DNA of 64,000 nt from Pseudobythopirellula maris (GTDB taxonomy: Bacteria; Planctomycetota; Planctomycetia; Pirellulales; Lacipirellulaceae): assembly GCF_007859945.1 (NCBI RefSeq), contig NZ_SJPQ01000002.1, positions 970,279 through 1,034,278 of the forward strand, given 5' to 3'. This document shows, piece after piece, positions 52,667-60,250 of this stretch. The position numbers and the translations under genes were made by a program. The notes beneath the pieces are model-generated. The model saw nothing but the letters and a program-made list of their open reading frames with translations. It searched no databases and had not been told where the DNA came from. The first letter of the stretch is position 1. Every line of letters begins with the position of its first letter.

Positions 52667-53347
52667 ATGCGACCCCGGGGTTTCACCCTCGTCGAGCTGC
52701 TGGTGGTCGTGGCGATCATCGGCCTGCTGGTCGCGCTATTGTTGCCGGCGGTGCAGAGCGCGCGGGCTTCCGCGCGCTCCGCCGCCTGCCGGAACAATCT
52801 GCGTCAGATCGGCCTAGCGGTGCTGCGCCATTGCGACACCCACCGCGGCGAATTCCCCGCGTGGGAGCACGCCGGCGAGGGGCGGTCGTGGGTCCACACG
52901 CTGGCGCCGTTCCTTGAGGGCGTCGACGAGGTGCGGGTATGTCCCGACGAGCCGCAGCGCTACGAGCGGCTGCGGGCGGGGCTCACCGGCTACGTGGTCA
53001 GCGACTACCTGGCCGCCGAACACGTGCCAGGGGCCGTTCGCAACCTCAACAAGCTGCAAGCCACGAGCAAGACGCACGCGGTGTTCGAGGGCTCCGATCG
53101 CCGGTTGGTCGACACCGAGCGACTCGACGACCAGCCGCTGCTCGACCACGCCCACGCCTCGACCTGGTTCAGCGACCTGAACGTTCTGCTGGGACTGGTG
53201 GAGGAGAAGGTGCGCGACGACATCCAACTCGACCGACACTTCCGGGCGGCGAACTACCTGTTTGTCGACGGCCACGTGACGACCATCCCCGCCGCGACAG
53301 TCGAGGGCTGGATCGAAGAGCAACGCGACTTTGCCCGGCCCCAGTAG
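52667..53347 (+). CDS. DUF1559-type prepilin-like protein
   Basis: A 226-residue protein starting [27 protein letters not shown]: a prepilin-type N-terminus with Gly-Phe cleavage site and Glu at +5, then the DUF1559 start ([24 protein letters not shown]) known from large planctomycete families. The usual DUF1559 C-terminal (H-x-G) signature is replaced by [19 protein letters not shown], which still matches the common 'F.DG.V' end. It probably is processed by a prepilin peptidase and inserted as a pseudopilin; what it does is unknown. It starts 2 bases after the preceding PEP-CTERM gene, hence an operon. Confidence 0.85.
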   Translation: MRPRGFTLVELLVVVAIIGLLVALLLPAVQSARASARSAACRNNLRQIGLAVLRHCDTHRGEFPAWEHAGEGRSWVHTLAPFLEGVDEVRVCPDEPQRYERLRAGLTGYVVSDYLAAEHVPGAVRNLNKLQATSKTHAVFEGSDRRLVDTERLDDQPLLDHAHASTWFSDLNVLLGLVEEKVRDDIQLDRHFRAANYLFVDGHVTTIPAATVEGWIEEQRDFARPQ

Positions 53348-53413
53348 CACGACTTCCGGGGCAGGATCTTAGCTGACTGCGCTCACCGTGCTGACTGAGC
53401 TGCTAAAGGTTTG

Positions 53414-53500
53414 CTGTGGGAGGCGTCTCCGACGCCGATAACGGCGTCAAAGCCAATGCGGCTAGCAGCGCGTAATCGGCGTCGTAGACGCCTCCCACAG
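53414..53500. repeat. Dispersed inverted-repeat element, copy B
   Basis: Left arm 53414-53439 and right arm 53475-53500 are inverted repeats with 25 of 26 matches (CTGTGGGAGGCGTCTCCGAC...). The same arms, plus the loop motif GCGGCT.GC..CGCGT.ATCGG, occur at 26756-26840. It lies in the 187-base gap between the DUF1559-type gene and the dockerin protein gene and may end the transcription of the upstream operon. Confidence 0.85.
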
Positions 53501-53534
53501 TTGAAACAAACTTTACTCAACACCGATCGTTCCC

Positions 53535-54671
53535 ATGCGTAACACCTTGCTGCTGCTCGCGACCTCCGCTTCGCTCCTGTCGGCCGGAGCGATGGAAGCT
53601 CTTGGGCACGGCCGCGAGCTGCGCGTCACGCGGCAGGACAACCGACTGGTCGTGAGCCACCCGCCGGGGGACCACCCGTTCTCGCCGCTCGTGTTCGGCC
53701 AAGACGACTTTAACGGCGAACCCGAGGCGATCGGCGCGCTGCCGGTGATCGGCCCCGCCGTGCTGTGGGGCGTGCCGGGACTGTCGATCACGGGCCTCGA
53801 CAACGCGAGCTCGTTCTCGGTCGAGGCGATCGGCCACGCCGACCCGTTCGCCGAACCGCCGGTGGGCGACGCGCCCGAGCGGTACGTCTGGCGGTGGGAC
53901 GCCGAGAGCGAGGCGGTCACGCTTTCCGACAACGGCTTCAGCTTCGTGGGGGTCGCCGGCGGCACGCTCACGACACAGTCGTTCGGCGCTGTTTCTTCTT
54001 CGGCCCCCGGGCCATTTGAGATCGCCGACTCGCTCGTCGGCCAGCAAGGCTACCACAACCACGACCTCGTGCGGTTCGCGCTGGAGGGTGGGGCGGCTGC
54101 CCCCACGGGCGTGTACGGCGTCTTCATGCGGTTCGACACGGACTTCGACGCGGCGAGCGCACCGGTGCTGGTCACTTTCAATCACGGCGTGGCGTACGAC
54201 CTCGTGGCGCCAGCCTCCGAGGCGATCTACGCCGCCGCCCGCCCGGGCGACTACAACCGCGACGGAGTCGTCGACCCGCTCGACCACACGCTATGGATTG
54301 AGCAGTTTGGCGACTCGGTCGCGCAGGCCGGCCTCGGCGCCGACGGCAACCGCGACGGCCGCGTCGACGGCGCCGATTTCACGGTGTGGCGGGACCACTT
54401 CGCCCCGGCGACCCCGGGAGTGACGGCGCCCGAGCCGGGCGCGGCGCTGACGATGGCGGCGCCTCTTGCGGCGTGGGCCTTGCGTCGGCGCAACAGGACA
54501 TTGAGTTGGGGGCAAAAGAAAACCCGCCCGGGGCTGAGCCCCGGGCGGGTTGATTCGCTTGCCTTACAGGACGCTGGCGATCAGCACTCCTCCAGCTCGC
54601 CCTCGGCCTCAATGTCTTCGACCACCTCACCCCAGCGGGCGAAGCTGATGTCGTCGTCGCCATCGAAGTAG
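53535..54671 (+). CDS. Exported dockerin-type protein with PEP-CTERM, frame extends past the sorting signal
   Basis: A 378-codon frame. Signal peptide about 1-24 (ending EALG) gives a mature start at HG. Then a beta-rich domain (about 25-230), a dockerin I-type Ca-binding pair (GDYNRDGVVDPLDHTLW near 238 and DGNRDGRVDGADFTVW near 274), and a PEP-CTERM segment (TAPEPGAALTMAAPLAAWALRRRN). Unusually the frame continues about 57 codons beyond the basic end, through the terminator hairpin at 54521-54551 and into the antisense of the next gene. A one-base shift would stop it at 54504. So either a frameshift or a stop-loss, or a sequencing error; the real C-terminus is probably near 54500. Confidence 0.8.
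   Translation: MRNTLLLLATSASLLSAGAMEALGHGRELRVTRQDNRLVVSHPPGDHPFSPLVFGQDDFNGEPEAIGALPVIGPAVLWGVPGLSITGLDNASSFSVEAIGHADPFAEPPVGDAPERYVWRWDAESEAVTLSDNGFSFVGVAGGTLTTQSFGAVSSSAPGPFEIADSLVGQQGYHNHDLVRFALEGGAAAPTGVYGVFMRFDTDFDAASAPVLVTFNHGVAYDLVAPASEAIYAAARPGDYNRDGVVDPLDHTLWIEQFGDSVAQAGLGADGNRDGRVDGADFTVWRDHFAPATPGVTAPEPGAALTMAAPLAAWALRRRNRTLSWGQKKTRPGLSPGRVDSLALQDAGDQHSSSSPSASMSSTTSPQRAKLMSSSPSK
54521..54551 (-). terminator. Strong terminator of the LEPR-XLL/RTX gene
   Basis: Stem 54521-54534 with 54538-54551 (AACCCGCCCGGGGC and complement), 14 bp, loop of 3 bases. In the minus direction it is followed by TTTCTTTTG. It lies 30 bases downstream of the minus-strand stop at 54581 and inside the plus-strand reading frame of the dockerin protein. 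Confidence 0.88.
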
Positions 54672-56647
54672 AGGTCCTTGCCGCGTCCGCCGACGAGCCA
54701 GTCGGTCGACTCGTCGTCGAACACCGTGGCGTCTTCGCCGTTGGCGATCAGGAACACCTCGTCGTTGAGACGGGCGTCCCAGGCGGCGCCGACTCCGAGG
54801 CCCAGCAGGTTGTCGACCCGGTCGTTGTAGCTGCGGCTCGAGGTCCACTCGGACATGATCGAGTCGAGCGCCGCCGAGTCGTTGTCGAACGCCGTGGTTC
54901 CGGAGATGAGGATGTCCTCGCCGCTCTCGCCGAAGATCACGTCGCCGTCGTTGCCGCCGATCAACAGGTCGCGGCCGTGGCCGCCGCCCATCGTGTCGTA
55001 GCCATCCCCGCCGAGCAGGATGTCGTCGCCCGAACCGCCGATCAGCAGGTCGTCGCCCGAGCCGCCGTCGATCTTGGCGTCGATCGACAGCCGCGACGAG
55101 ACGTAGCCGATGTCGTCGCCGCCGCCGAGGTACATCTCGATGCTGTCGACGTCGGCGATGTCGAAGTACTCATACTCGTAGCCCACGCCCGCAAAGTGGG
55201 CAAACACCTTCACGGTGTCGCTGTAGCACCAGTGCTGGTAGACCTTGGCGAAGTCGTTGCCGCCGGTGCCGATGATCTGCAGCGCGCCGTCGCGGAGCGC
55301 GATGCCGGTGATCGCGTTGTTGGCCACAGCCGAGTCCTCGCCGCCGTCGTCGTCGACCAGCGTGACGTTCACGTCGTAGAAGCCCGCCTCGGCGTAGACG
55401 TGGTCGAGGGAGAACACGCCGCCGGAGACCGCCACGGTCTCGGGCGCTGTGCCGTCGCCCCAGTCGACGGTGATCTCGTGCGTGTCGAGCACGCCCGGGT
55501 CGGAGTAAGTGCCGCTGAGCGTGACGGTCTCGCCGGCGGCGGCGCCGCCGATCTCGCTCGCCGAGCTACCGACCGTGACCAGCACGGGGTCGGCGTTGAG
55601 GATCACGGCCGTCACGGTGTCGAAGACGTCGTAGGTGTCGTCCTCGTCGGTGGCCGAGGCGCTGATCTCGTACTCGCCGTCGTCGGCGTAGGCGTGGCTC
55701 ACGCTCGACGGGTCGCCGAGCACGGTCTCGATGACGCCGTCGCCCCAGTCGATGACCCACTCGCTGATCGTGTCGTCGCCCGGGTCCTCGGAGCTGAGCT
55801 CCAGCACGAAGGGCGAGCCCTCGAGCGCCTCTTCCTCGAGGGCGGCGATCTCGAGCTCGGGCTCAACGTTCTCGACAACGGTCTCGAACGTGAAGTCGGT
55901 GAAGATCTTGCCAGCGTCGATCAGCGTCTGCTCGTCGTAGTCGCCGTCCTCGTCGGAGAAGAGGACCTCGATCAGGTACTCGTTCTCGCCGTCGGCGTAG
56001 TCGTGCGTGGCGAGGTAGGCCCGGGTGTTCAGGCCGGTGTCTTGGTTCACGGGAACCGGGTTGTAGATGGTCTCGACCTGGCCGTCGCCCCAGTCGATGG
56101 TCCACTCGGTCACGGCGTCGAAGTCGCCCGAGTCTCGGTTGACCATGATCAGCTCGAACGTCTCGCCCTCGGCGACGTCGCCGCCGATGAGGCGGATGTC
56201 CGGCACGTCGTTCGTCACGGTGATCTCGAGCAACTCGGTCGAGAAGGCGCCCGAGCTGTCGGTGATGGTGAACGAGGCGTTGTAAACGCCGTCGTCGGCG
56301 AACTCGTGGAGCAGGTTGAACGAGCCGGTCGTGTCGGCCCCGCCGGACGTGCCGTAGTTCACGCTGATGTCGCCGCCGGCCTGGGTGCCGTTGTCGACCA
56401 CGCCGTCGCCCCAGTCGACCGAGTAGCTGTAGTCTTCGGCCCCCTCAAAGGTGTCGGAGAACTCGTAGACCGAGAAGAACGAGGCCCCCTCCTGCGCTTC
56501 GCTCGGCGTGGAGATGAACGAGAACACGGGGTCGGCGCTCAGCACGACCCGGTTCTCGAGTTGCTCGAGTGAGCGGCGTTGCGAGCGAGCCGCGGCGCGG
56601 CGACGCGAAGGGGCGGGGGACCGTTTAGTGGAAAACAACCGGCGCAT
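54581..56647 (-). CDS. LEPR-XLL exported protein with PKD-like and RTX-like repeats
   Basis: A 688-residue, very acidic exported protein. The N-terminus is basic/Arg-rich (SRRRAAARSQRRSLEQLENRVVL; positions 27-39 LEQLENRVVLSAD) and carries the LEPR-XLL signature, a planctomycete export signal. Then PKD-like domains, each with a (D/E)W(V/T)(I/V)DWGDG core (SVDWGDGVV, WTIDWGDGQV, WVIDWGDGVI, TVDWGDGTA), a domain of beta strands, and RTX nonapeptide-like calcium repeats (GGSGDDLLIGGSGDD, LLGGDGYD, LIGGNDGDVIFGESGED). It would fold as a beta roll with bound calcium outside the cell. The ATG at 56647 gives the LEPR-XLL start; the upstream open frame is ignored. Confidence 0.85.
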   Translation of the reverse strand: MRRLFSTKRSPAPSRRRAAARSQRRSLEQLENRVVLSADPVFSFISTPSEAQEGASFFSVYEFSDTFEGAEDYSYSVDWGDGVVDNGTQAGGDISVNYGTSGGADTTGSFNLLHEFADDGVYNASFTITDSSGAFSTELLEITVTNDVPDIRLIGGDVAEGETFELIMVNRDSGDFDAVTEWTIDWGDGQVETIYNPVPVNQDTGLNTRAYLATHDYADGENEYLIEVLFSDEDGDYDEQTLIDAGKIFTDFTFETVVENVEPELEIAALEEEALEGSPFVLELSSEDPGDDTISEWVIDWGDGVIETVLGDPSSVSHAYADDGEYEISASATDEDDTYDVFDTVTAVILNADPVLVTVGSSASEIGGAAAGETVTLSGTYSDPGVLDTHEITVDWGDGTAPETVAVSGGVFSLDHVYAEAGFYDVNVTLVDDDGGEDSAVANNAITGIALRDGALQIIGTGGNDFAKVYQHWCYSDTVKVFAHFAGVGYEYEYFDIADVDSIEMYLGGGDDIGYVSSRLSIDAKIDGGSGDDLLIGGSGDDILLGGDGYDTMGGGHGRDLLIGGNDGDVIFGESGEDILISGTTAFDNDSAALDSIMSEWTSSRSYNDRVDNLLGLGVGAAWDARLNDEVFLIANGEDATVFDDESTDWLVGGRGKDLYFDGDDDISFARWGEVVEDIEAEGELEEC

Positions 56648-57014
56648 AGGACTGGTCTCCAGGAACGCGAGGTGGTGAACAAGGCTCGCGGTTCGAGCGT
56701 CCGAGCGTCCGATGACTTCTTGCGATCGAAGGCTTGGCGTACGAATCGAGAGCGATGCAAATTCATGGTGAAAAGGTTGCAACTTACGGAACTGGCCGCG
56801 TTGCTTGCACGGGAATTCTAATCAGAAATGGCGAGCGACTGAGACAGCGCTTAGGAATTCCTTGAAATTTTCACGCAAACCTTCTCCTTTGCGCACTGCA
56901 ATTGATGCTCGCGCAACCACCGATTTGGGGGGCTGCGTAGAATGCCGTGAAGAAAGATGGCCGTTCTTATCGCTCATCTAGGTGAGCGCGTTGCGGGCGA
57001 CCGATTGACGAGTC
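56648..57014. other. Gap between the RTX gene and the pseudopilin operon
   Basis: There are 367 bases, with short A/T-rich stretches. It holds a small palindrome (CGCTCATCTAGGTGAGCG near 56974-56991), candidate operator or hairpin. An ORF overlapping the RTX signal region exists on the minus strand but is a shadow. The promoter of the RTX gene should lie here on the minus strand. Confidence 0.35.
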
Positions 57015-58007
57015 TTAATCCGCTGTCGTCTTACGCCACGAACCGGGGACGATCTCGAAATCGGAGTCCGTTCCCCCTTCGGTGACGTAAAAGCCGTGCA
57101 CCCGGTACCACAGCGCTTTGTCGGTCTCGCCAGCACCCCAGCCGTATTGGCTGCCGAACAGCAGGTGGGCGTCTGTCTGGGTCACATTGCTGCCCTCGAA
57201 CTGAACGCGGACCTGTTTAGACGATTCGTCGCTCCGGCAAACGATGCAGAGCCCCGTGCCGGGAGGGATCGAGGAGACCGACGAGAAGGGGATCGTGACC
57301 CAATCGTACGTGTTAGGCCGGTCGTCCTCGTCCGTCTCCACCGCCTCGATCTCAGCGTTGGGGGCGCCAGCGCCGTCGGCCGTGTAGAGGCAAACGTCCA
57401 TATCGGCGTCATCTGAGCCATTGTTGCTGAGCATCAATTCGACCGAGCTGACGCCCCAGGCGATGGCGTCGGGAGGCAGATCGGGGATAAAGTACTGCGC
57501 AATCCAGCTGTCCCTGTAAACGTTCGACGTGGCCGTGGAGACGCCATCTTCCAGTGCAGCGAGCTCGGTGGGGCTGTATCCCTTGGCGAAGGTGGCTTTG
57601 TAGACGCTCGTGGCGCCTCCGTAGCGTCCGACGCCATAGATCTCGAGCGGCTCGTCATCGCTGTTGGCGAGATCGCCGTCGAGCGGGTCGACGAGCTTAA
57701 AGGCGATCGAGCCGCCGTCGATCGCCACCCCGCTCGAGTACTCCGTGCCGTTCTCGTAAACGTCGCGCCAGTCGCCCCCCAACCAAATGTAGTGCAGTTT
57801 GGTGAGCGTGTGCTCGACACCCGAACGGGCGAGCGTGTCGGCGTACCGCGCGTCGCGCAGCGTGCTGGAGCGGCGCAGGTCGACACGCGCGAGGTGCATC
57901 GCCGTGAGGCTGATCATCGACACCAGCACCGCCACGCCGGCCACGGCCACGTAGACCGTGCCGCTGCGACGCGGGCCGCCGGCCTTATTCGTTCGGGTCG
58001 CGAACAT
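57015..58007 (-). CDS. PilX/GspK-like minor pseudopilin of the operon
   Basis: A 330-residue protein. After a short basic leader (GGPRRSG) comes a hydrophobic helix TVYVAVAGVAVLVSMISLTA, a type IV pilin-like N-terminus without Glu5, as in GspK/PilX-type subunits, then a helical segment with R/E/L (RDARYADTLARSGVEHTL) and a large soluble domain (about 80-330) with two cysteine pairs (C-V-C around VCLY and CIVC). It is the last gene of the pseudopilin operon and overlaps the preceding gene's stop by about 23 bases. It probably caps the pseudopilus tip. Confidence 0.75.
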   Translation of the reverse strand: MFATRTNKAGGPRRSGTVYVAVAGVAVLVSMISLTAMHLARVDLRRSSTLRDARYADTLARSGVEHTLTKLHYIWLGGDWRDVYENGTEYSSGVAIDGGSIAFKLVDPLDGDLANSDDEPLEIYGVGRYGGATSVYKATFAKGYSPTELAALEDGVSTATSNVYRDSWIAQYFIPDLPPDAIAWGVSSVELMLSNNGSDDADMDVCLYTADGAGAPNAEIEAVETDEDDRPNTYDWVTIPFSSVSSIPPGTGLCIVCRSDESSKQVRVQFEGSNVTQTDAHLLFGSQYGWGAGETDKALWYRVHGFYVTEGGTDSDFEIVPGSWRKTTAD

Positions 58008-58632
58008 GGTTGAGCAAAGGGGTCGAGGTGGTTGCGGCCTCGTAGGCGTCGAGGTCGAGCGACAGATCGATGCGGGTGACGACCGTGGAGTCGGCCGCCG
58101 GGGCCTGCTCCAGGGCGCCCCACGCGCTGCGGTAGGCGATCCGCGTGGTGACCGCGCCGTCGGGCGCCGTGACCGTAACGACGATCTTTTTCAGGCCGTT
58201 GTCCGAGTTGAGTTGGTCGTGGTCGAAGGGGTCGGCGTACCGCACGGTCACCGCGCGGGTCCAGCCGTCGTACTGGGTCAGCTCGGCGCCCGCCTTGGTC
58301 TGCGGCGGCGTGGCGGACCAGCCGGTGTAGTCGTCGACGTCGTTCCAGGCGCTCCGCTCGCTGGCGCTCTCGGATCCGCCGCGGCCGAGGTAGTCCGCCA
58401 CGCCCTGGGGGTCGTTGTAGAGCTGCTCCATGATCTCGGCCAGCAGCGAGTCGGCCAGCAGCGGGCCGGCCGCTTGCTCCGCTGCCGCCAAGCGGCTGCG
58501 GACCGAGTTGCCGAGCGCCGCCATCGACCCGACCAATACGGCGCCCACCAGCGCGGCGGCCACCACGACCTCGAGGAGCGAGATGCCGCGCCGCTGGGCG
58601 GCCGGCTTCGTGCTTAGTTTGCGTCGGGTCAT
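57985..58632 (-). CDS. PilV/GspI-like minor pseudopilin
   Basis: A 215-residue protein with prepilin leader QRRGISLLEVVVAAALVGAVLVGSM (Gly at -1, E at +5), a helical stretch with several Ala/Glu and a small C-terminal beta domain. The start ATG at 58632 overlaps the stop of the previous gene by 4 bases (ATGA). It overlaps the next gene. It should be processed by a prepilin peptidase and join a type II secretion or type IV pilus-like fibre. The domain is not recognised more closely. Confidence 0.85.
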   Translation of the reverse strand: MTRRKLSTKPAAQRRGISLLEVVVAAALVGAVLVGSMAALGNSVRSRLAAAEQAAGPLLADSLLAEIMEQLYNDPQGVADYLGRGGSESASERSAWNDVDDYTGWSATPPQTKAGAELTQYDGWTRAVTVRYADPFDHDQLNSDNGLKKIVVTVTAPDGAVTTRIAYRSAWGALEQAPAADSTVVTRIDLSLDLDAYEAATTSTPLLNHVRDPNE

Positions 58633-59762
58633 TCTTCCTCCGCCGGGGCGATGGCGATCGTCGTGGCGTAGTACTGCTCGCTGGCGTTGATCTCGAATAC
58701 CGAGTTGCCCGAGCTCCCCGCCGACGGCAGCGACGTGTAGCCCGCTCCGCCCGAGGCGGTCGAGCTGCCGGTCCCGCCCGAGTCCATCGTGATCGTGGCG
58801 TGGCCCGTGAGACCCGGCGCGTCGGCCGTGATGTCGTCGTCGTCCATCGCCACCAGCCGCAGGATCAGGCAGTTGTCTGCGGTCGTGGTCACCGCCGGCG
58901 AGGTGATGTCGTAGGAGGAGTAAGTCACGTAGTTCAGGCTCGCGCTCCCCGACCCCGTGCCGGTCGCGTTGATCGGCGTCGTGGCGTGCTGGCCGGTGAA
59001 TCGCATGACCCAGGCGTAGGCCTGCTGCCCGCCGCTCCAGCTCACGGTGTACGTACTGGGCTCGGCGCCGGTGGCGGTCTTCCACCACACGCCGGACGTC
59101 ACGGCGGTGGAGTTGCTCTGAACGACGAGCGGCGTCCACCCGGCGCCGGAGATCGCCAGCGACGCGCTCACGTCGCCATCGACCGAAGCGGCGGCGATGA
59201 GCAAGTCGCCGGCCGCCGAATCGCTCGGGAGAAGAACGTCAACCGAATCTGCGTTCGAGGCAATCTTGCCCTCCGTGAAGCTCTCGTAGGTCACGCCCGA
59301 CTCGACCGAGCCGGCTTGTCCCGCCATGGCGCGAGCGGCGTATCCCAAGTCGAACGATTGCACGCCGGCCACCAGGGTCATCGCCTCGCCGCCGTTGTAC
59401 TCCTCGGTCAGCGGGTCGCCGGGCTCGCCCCCCCACGCGTAGCGAACGGTCTCGGTCGAGCCGTCGCCGTCGCGGTCGGGAACGATCAGCGTGATCTCGG
59501 TGGCGGACAACTCGGTGATGGAGACGGCCGTGCGGGCGTCGCGGGCGATCCGCTGGACGATGGCGTTCGCCTCGAGCCGGTTGGCCGCCCCGCCGTCGTC
59601 GAAGTCGAGCGCCTGGCTCGCCAGGTACAACGACGAGGTGAGCCCCACCACGAGCGTCGACCCCAACGACGAGGCGACCAGCAGCTCGGCGAGCGTGTAG
59701 CCGCGGCGCGTGGCGGCGTGGCCGGCCCTGCGTTGTCGGCGTTGGGTGCGGTTAGTTGACAT
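58629..59762 (-). CDS. GspJ/PilW-like minor pseudopilin with large insertion
   Basis: A 377-residue protein (start ATG at 59762, overlapping the upstream gene's end by 11 bases). Prepilin leader TRRGYTLAELLVASSLGSTLVVGL (Gly at -1, Glu at +5), and the GspJ-type section with ANRLEANAIVQRIARDARTAV and VRYAWGGEPGDPL. From about residue 160 to 370 it has an extra Thr/Ser/Gly-rich beta domain (VQSNSTAVTSGVWWKTATGAEPSTYTVSW, shown here in part), of a kind unlike normal pseudopilins, perhaps a jelly-roll or adhesive domain. It makes this protein about twice the usual length. Confidence 0.82.
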   Translation of the reverse strand: MSTNRTQRRQRRAGHAATRRGYTLAELLVASSLGSTLVVGLTSSLYLASQALDFDDGGAANRLEANAIVQRIARDARTAVSITELSATEITLIVPDRDGDGSTETVRYAWGGEPGDPLTEEYNGGEAMTLVAGVQSFDLGYAARAMAGQAGSVESGVTYESFTEGKIASNADSVDVLLPSDSAAGDLLIAAASVDGDVSASLAISGAGWTPLVVQSNSTAVTSGVWWKTATGAEPSTYTVSWSGGQQAYAWVMRFTGQHATTPINATGTGSGSASLNYVTYSSYDITSPAVTTTADNCLILRLVAMDDDDITADAPGLTGHATITMDSGGTGSSTASGGAGYTSLPSAGSSGNSVFEINASEQYYATTIAIAPAEEE

Positions 59763-60234
59763 CGACCCTCCCATCCGCGCGCAGCTGCACGCTCCTTGTC
59801 GTGTCGCCCGAGTTGATCGTGACCGTGCCCGTCACGCTGGGACGCCCGAAGGGGTCGAACGTGACCACGCGGCCGCCGCCGAAATCGGCGCTGCCGATCC
59901 TGGCGCGTTCCGCGTTCGAGCCGAGGGTGGTGATGTTCGATTGCCCAGCACGATCGAGGTGCGAAACGCCCTCCAATTCGTACGAGGCGCTGTCGTCGGC
60001 AAAGCGGACGACAACCGGTTGGCTCTTGCGGATCGCCTCGCTGCGGGCGAGCCGCATGTCGGCCGCCATGCGGCGGGCGGCCGTGTCGGCGTCGCGGTGG
60101 TCGATCGCTTCGTAATACCGCGGGGCGACGACGGCCGTGAGGATCGAAACGATCAGCATCACCGCAATCAGCTCGAGGAGCGTGTACGCGGCGCAGCGCG
60201 GCGGGCGAGCGGTTCTTTGGTCGCGGGAGTACAT
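59752..60234 (-). CDS. GspH/FimT-like minor pseudopilin
   Basis: A 160-residue protein with the hydrophobic prepilin helix (AYTLLELIAVMLIVSILTAVVAP), Glu at +5, but Ala instead of Gly at -1 (CAA|YTLLE), unusual for prepilin peptidase. Downstream region: AARRMAADMRLARSEAIRKSQPV is the standard GspH/FimT continuation. It is first of four pseudopilin genes, 17 bases after the HD-GYP gene. The group GspH-GspJ-PilV-PilX in that order is a typical minor pilin set priming fibre assembly. Confidence 0.88.
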   Translation of the reverse strand: MYSRDQRTARPPRCAAYTLLELIAVMLIVSILTAVVAPRYYEAIDHRDADTAARRMAADMRLARSEAIRKSQPVVVRFADDSASYELEGVSHLDRAGQSNITTLGSNAERARIGSADFGGGRVVTFDPFGRPSVTGTVTINSGDTTRSVQLRADGRVDVN

Positions 60235-60250
60235 GGCGGCGCGGCCCCGA

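Noticed and set aside
54977-56572. Plus-strand ORF of 531 codons opposite the RTX gene
   Set aside because: Antisense shadow with Val/Ala/Asp/Gly bias and no domain signal; the RTX gene is clearly the real one.
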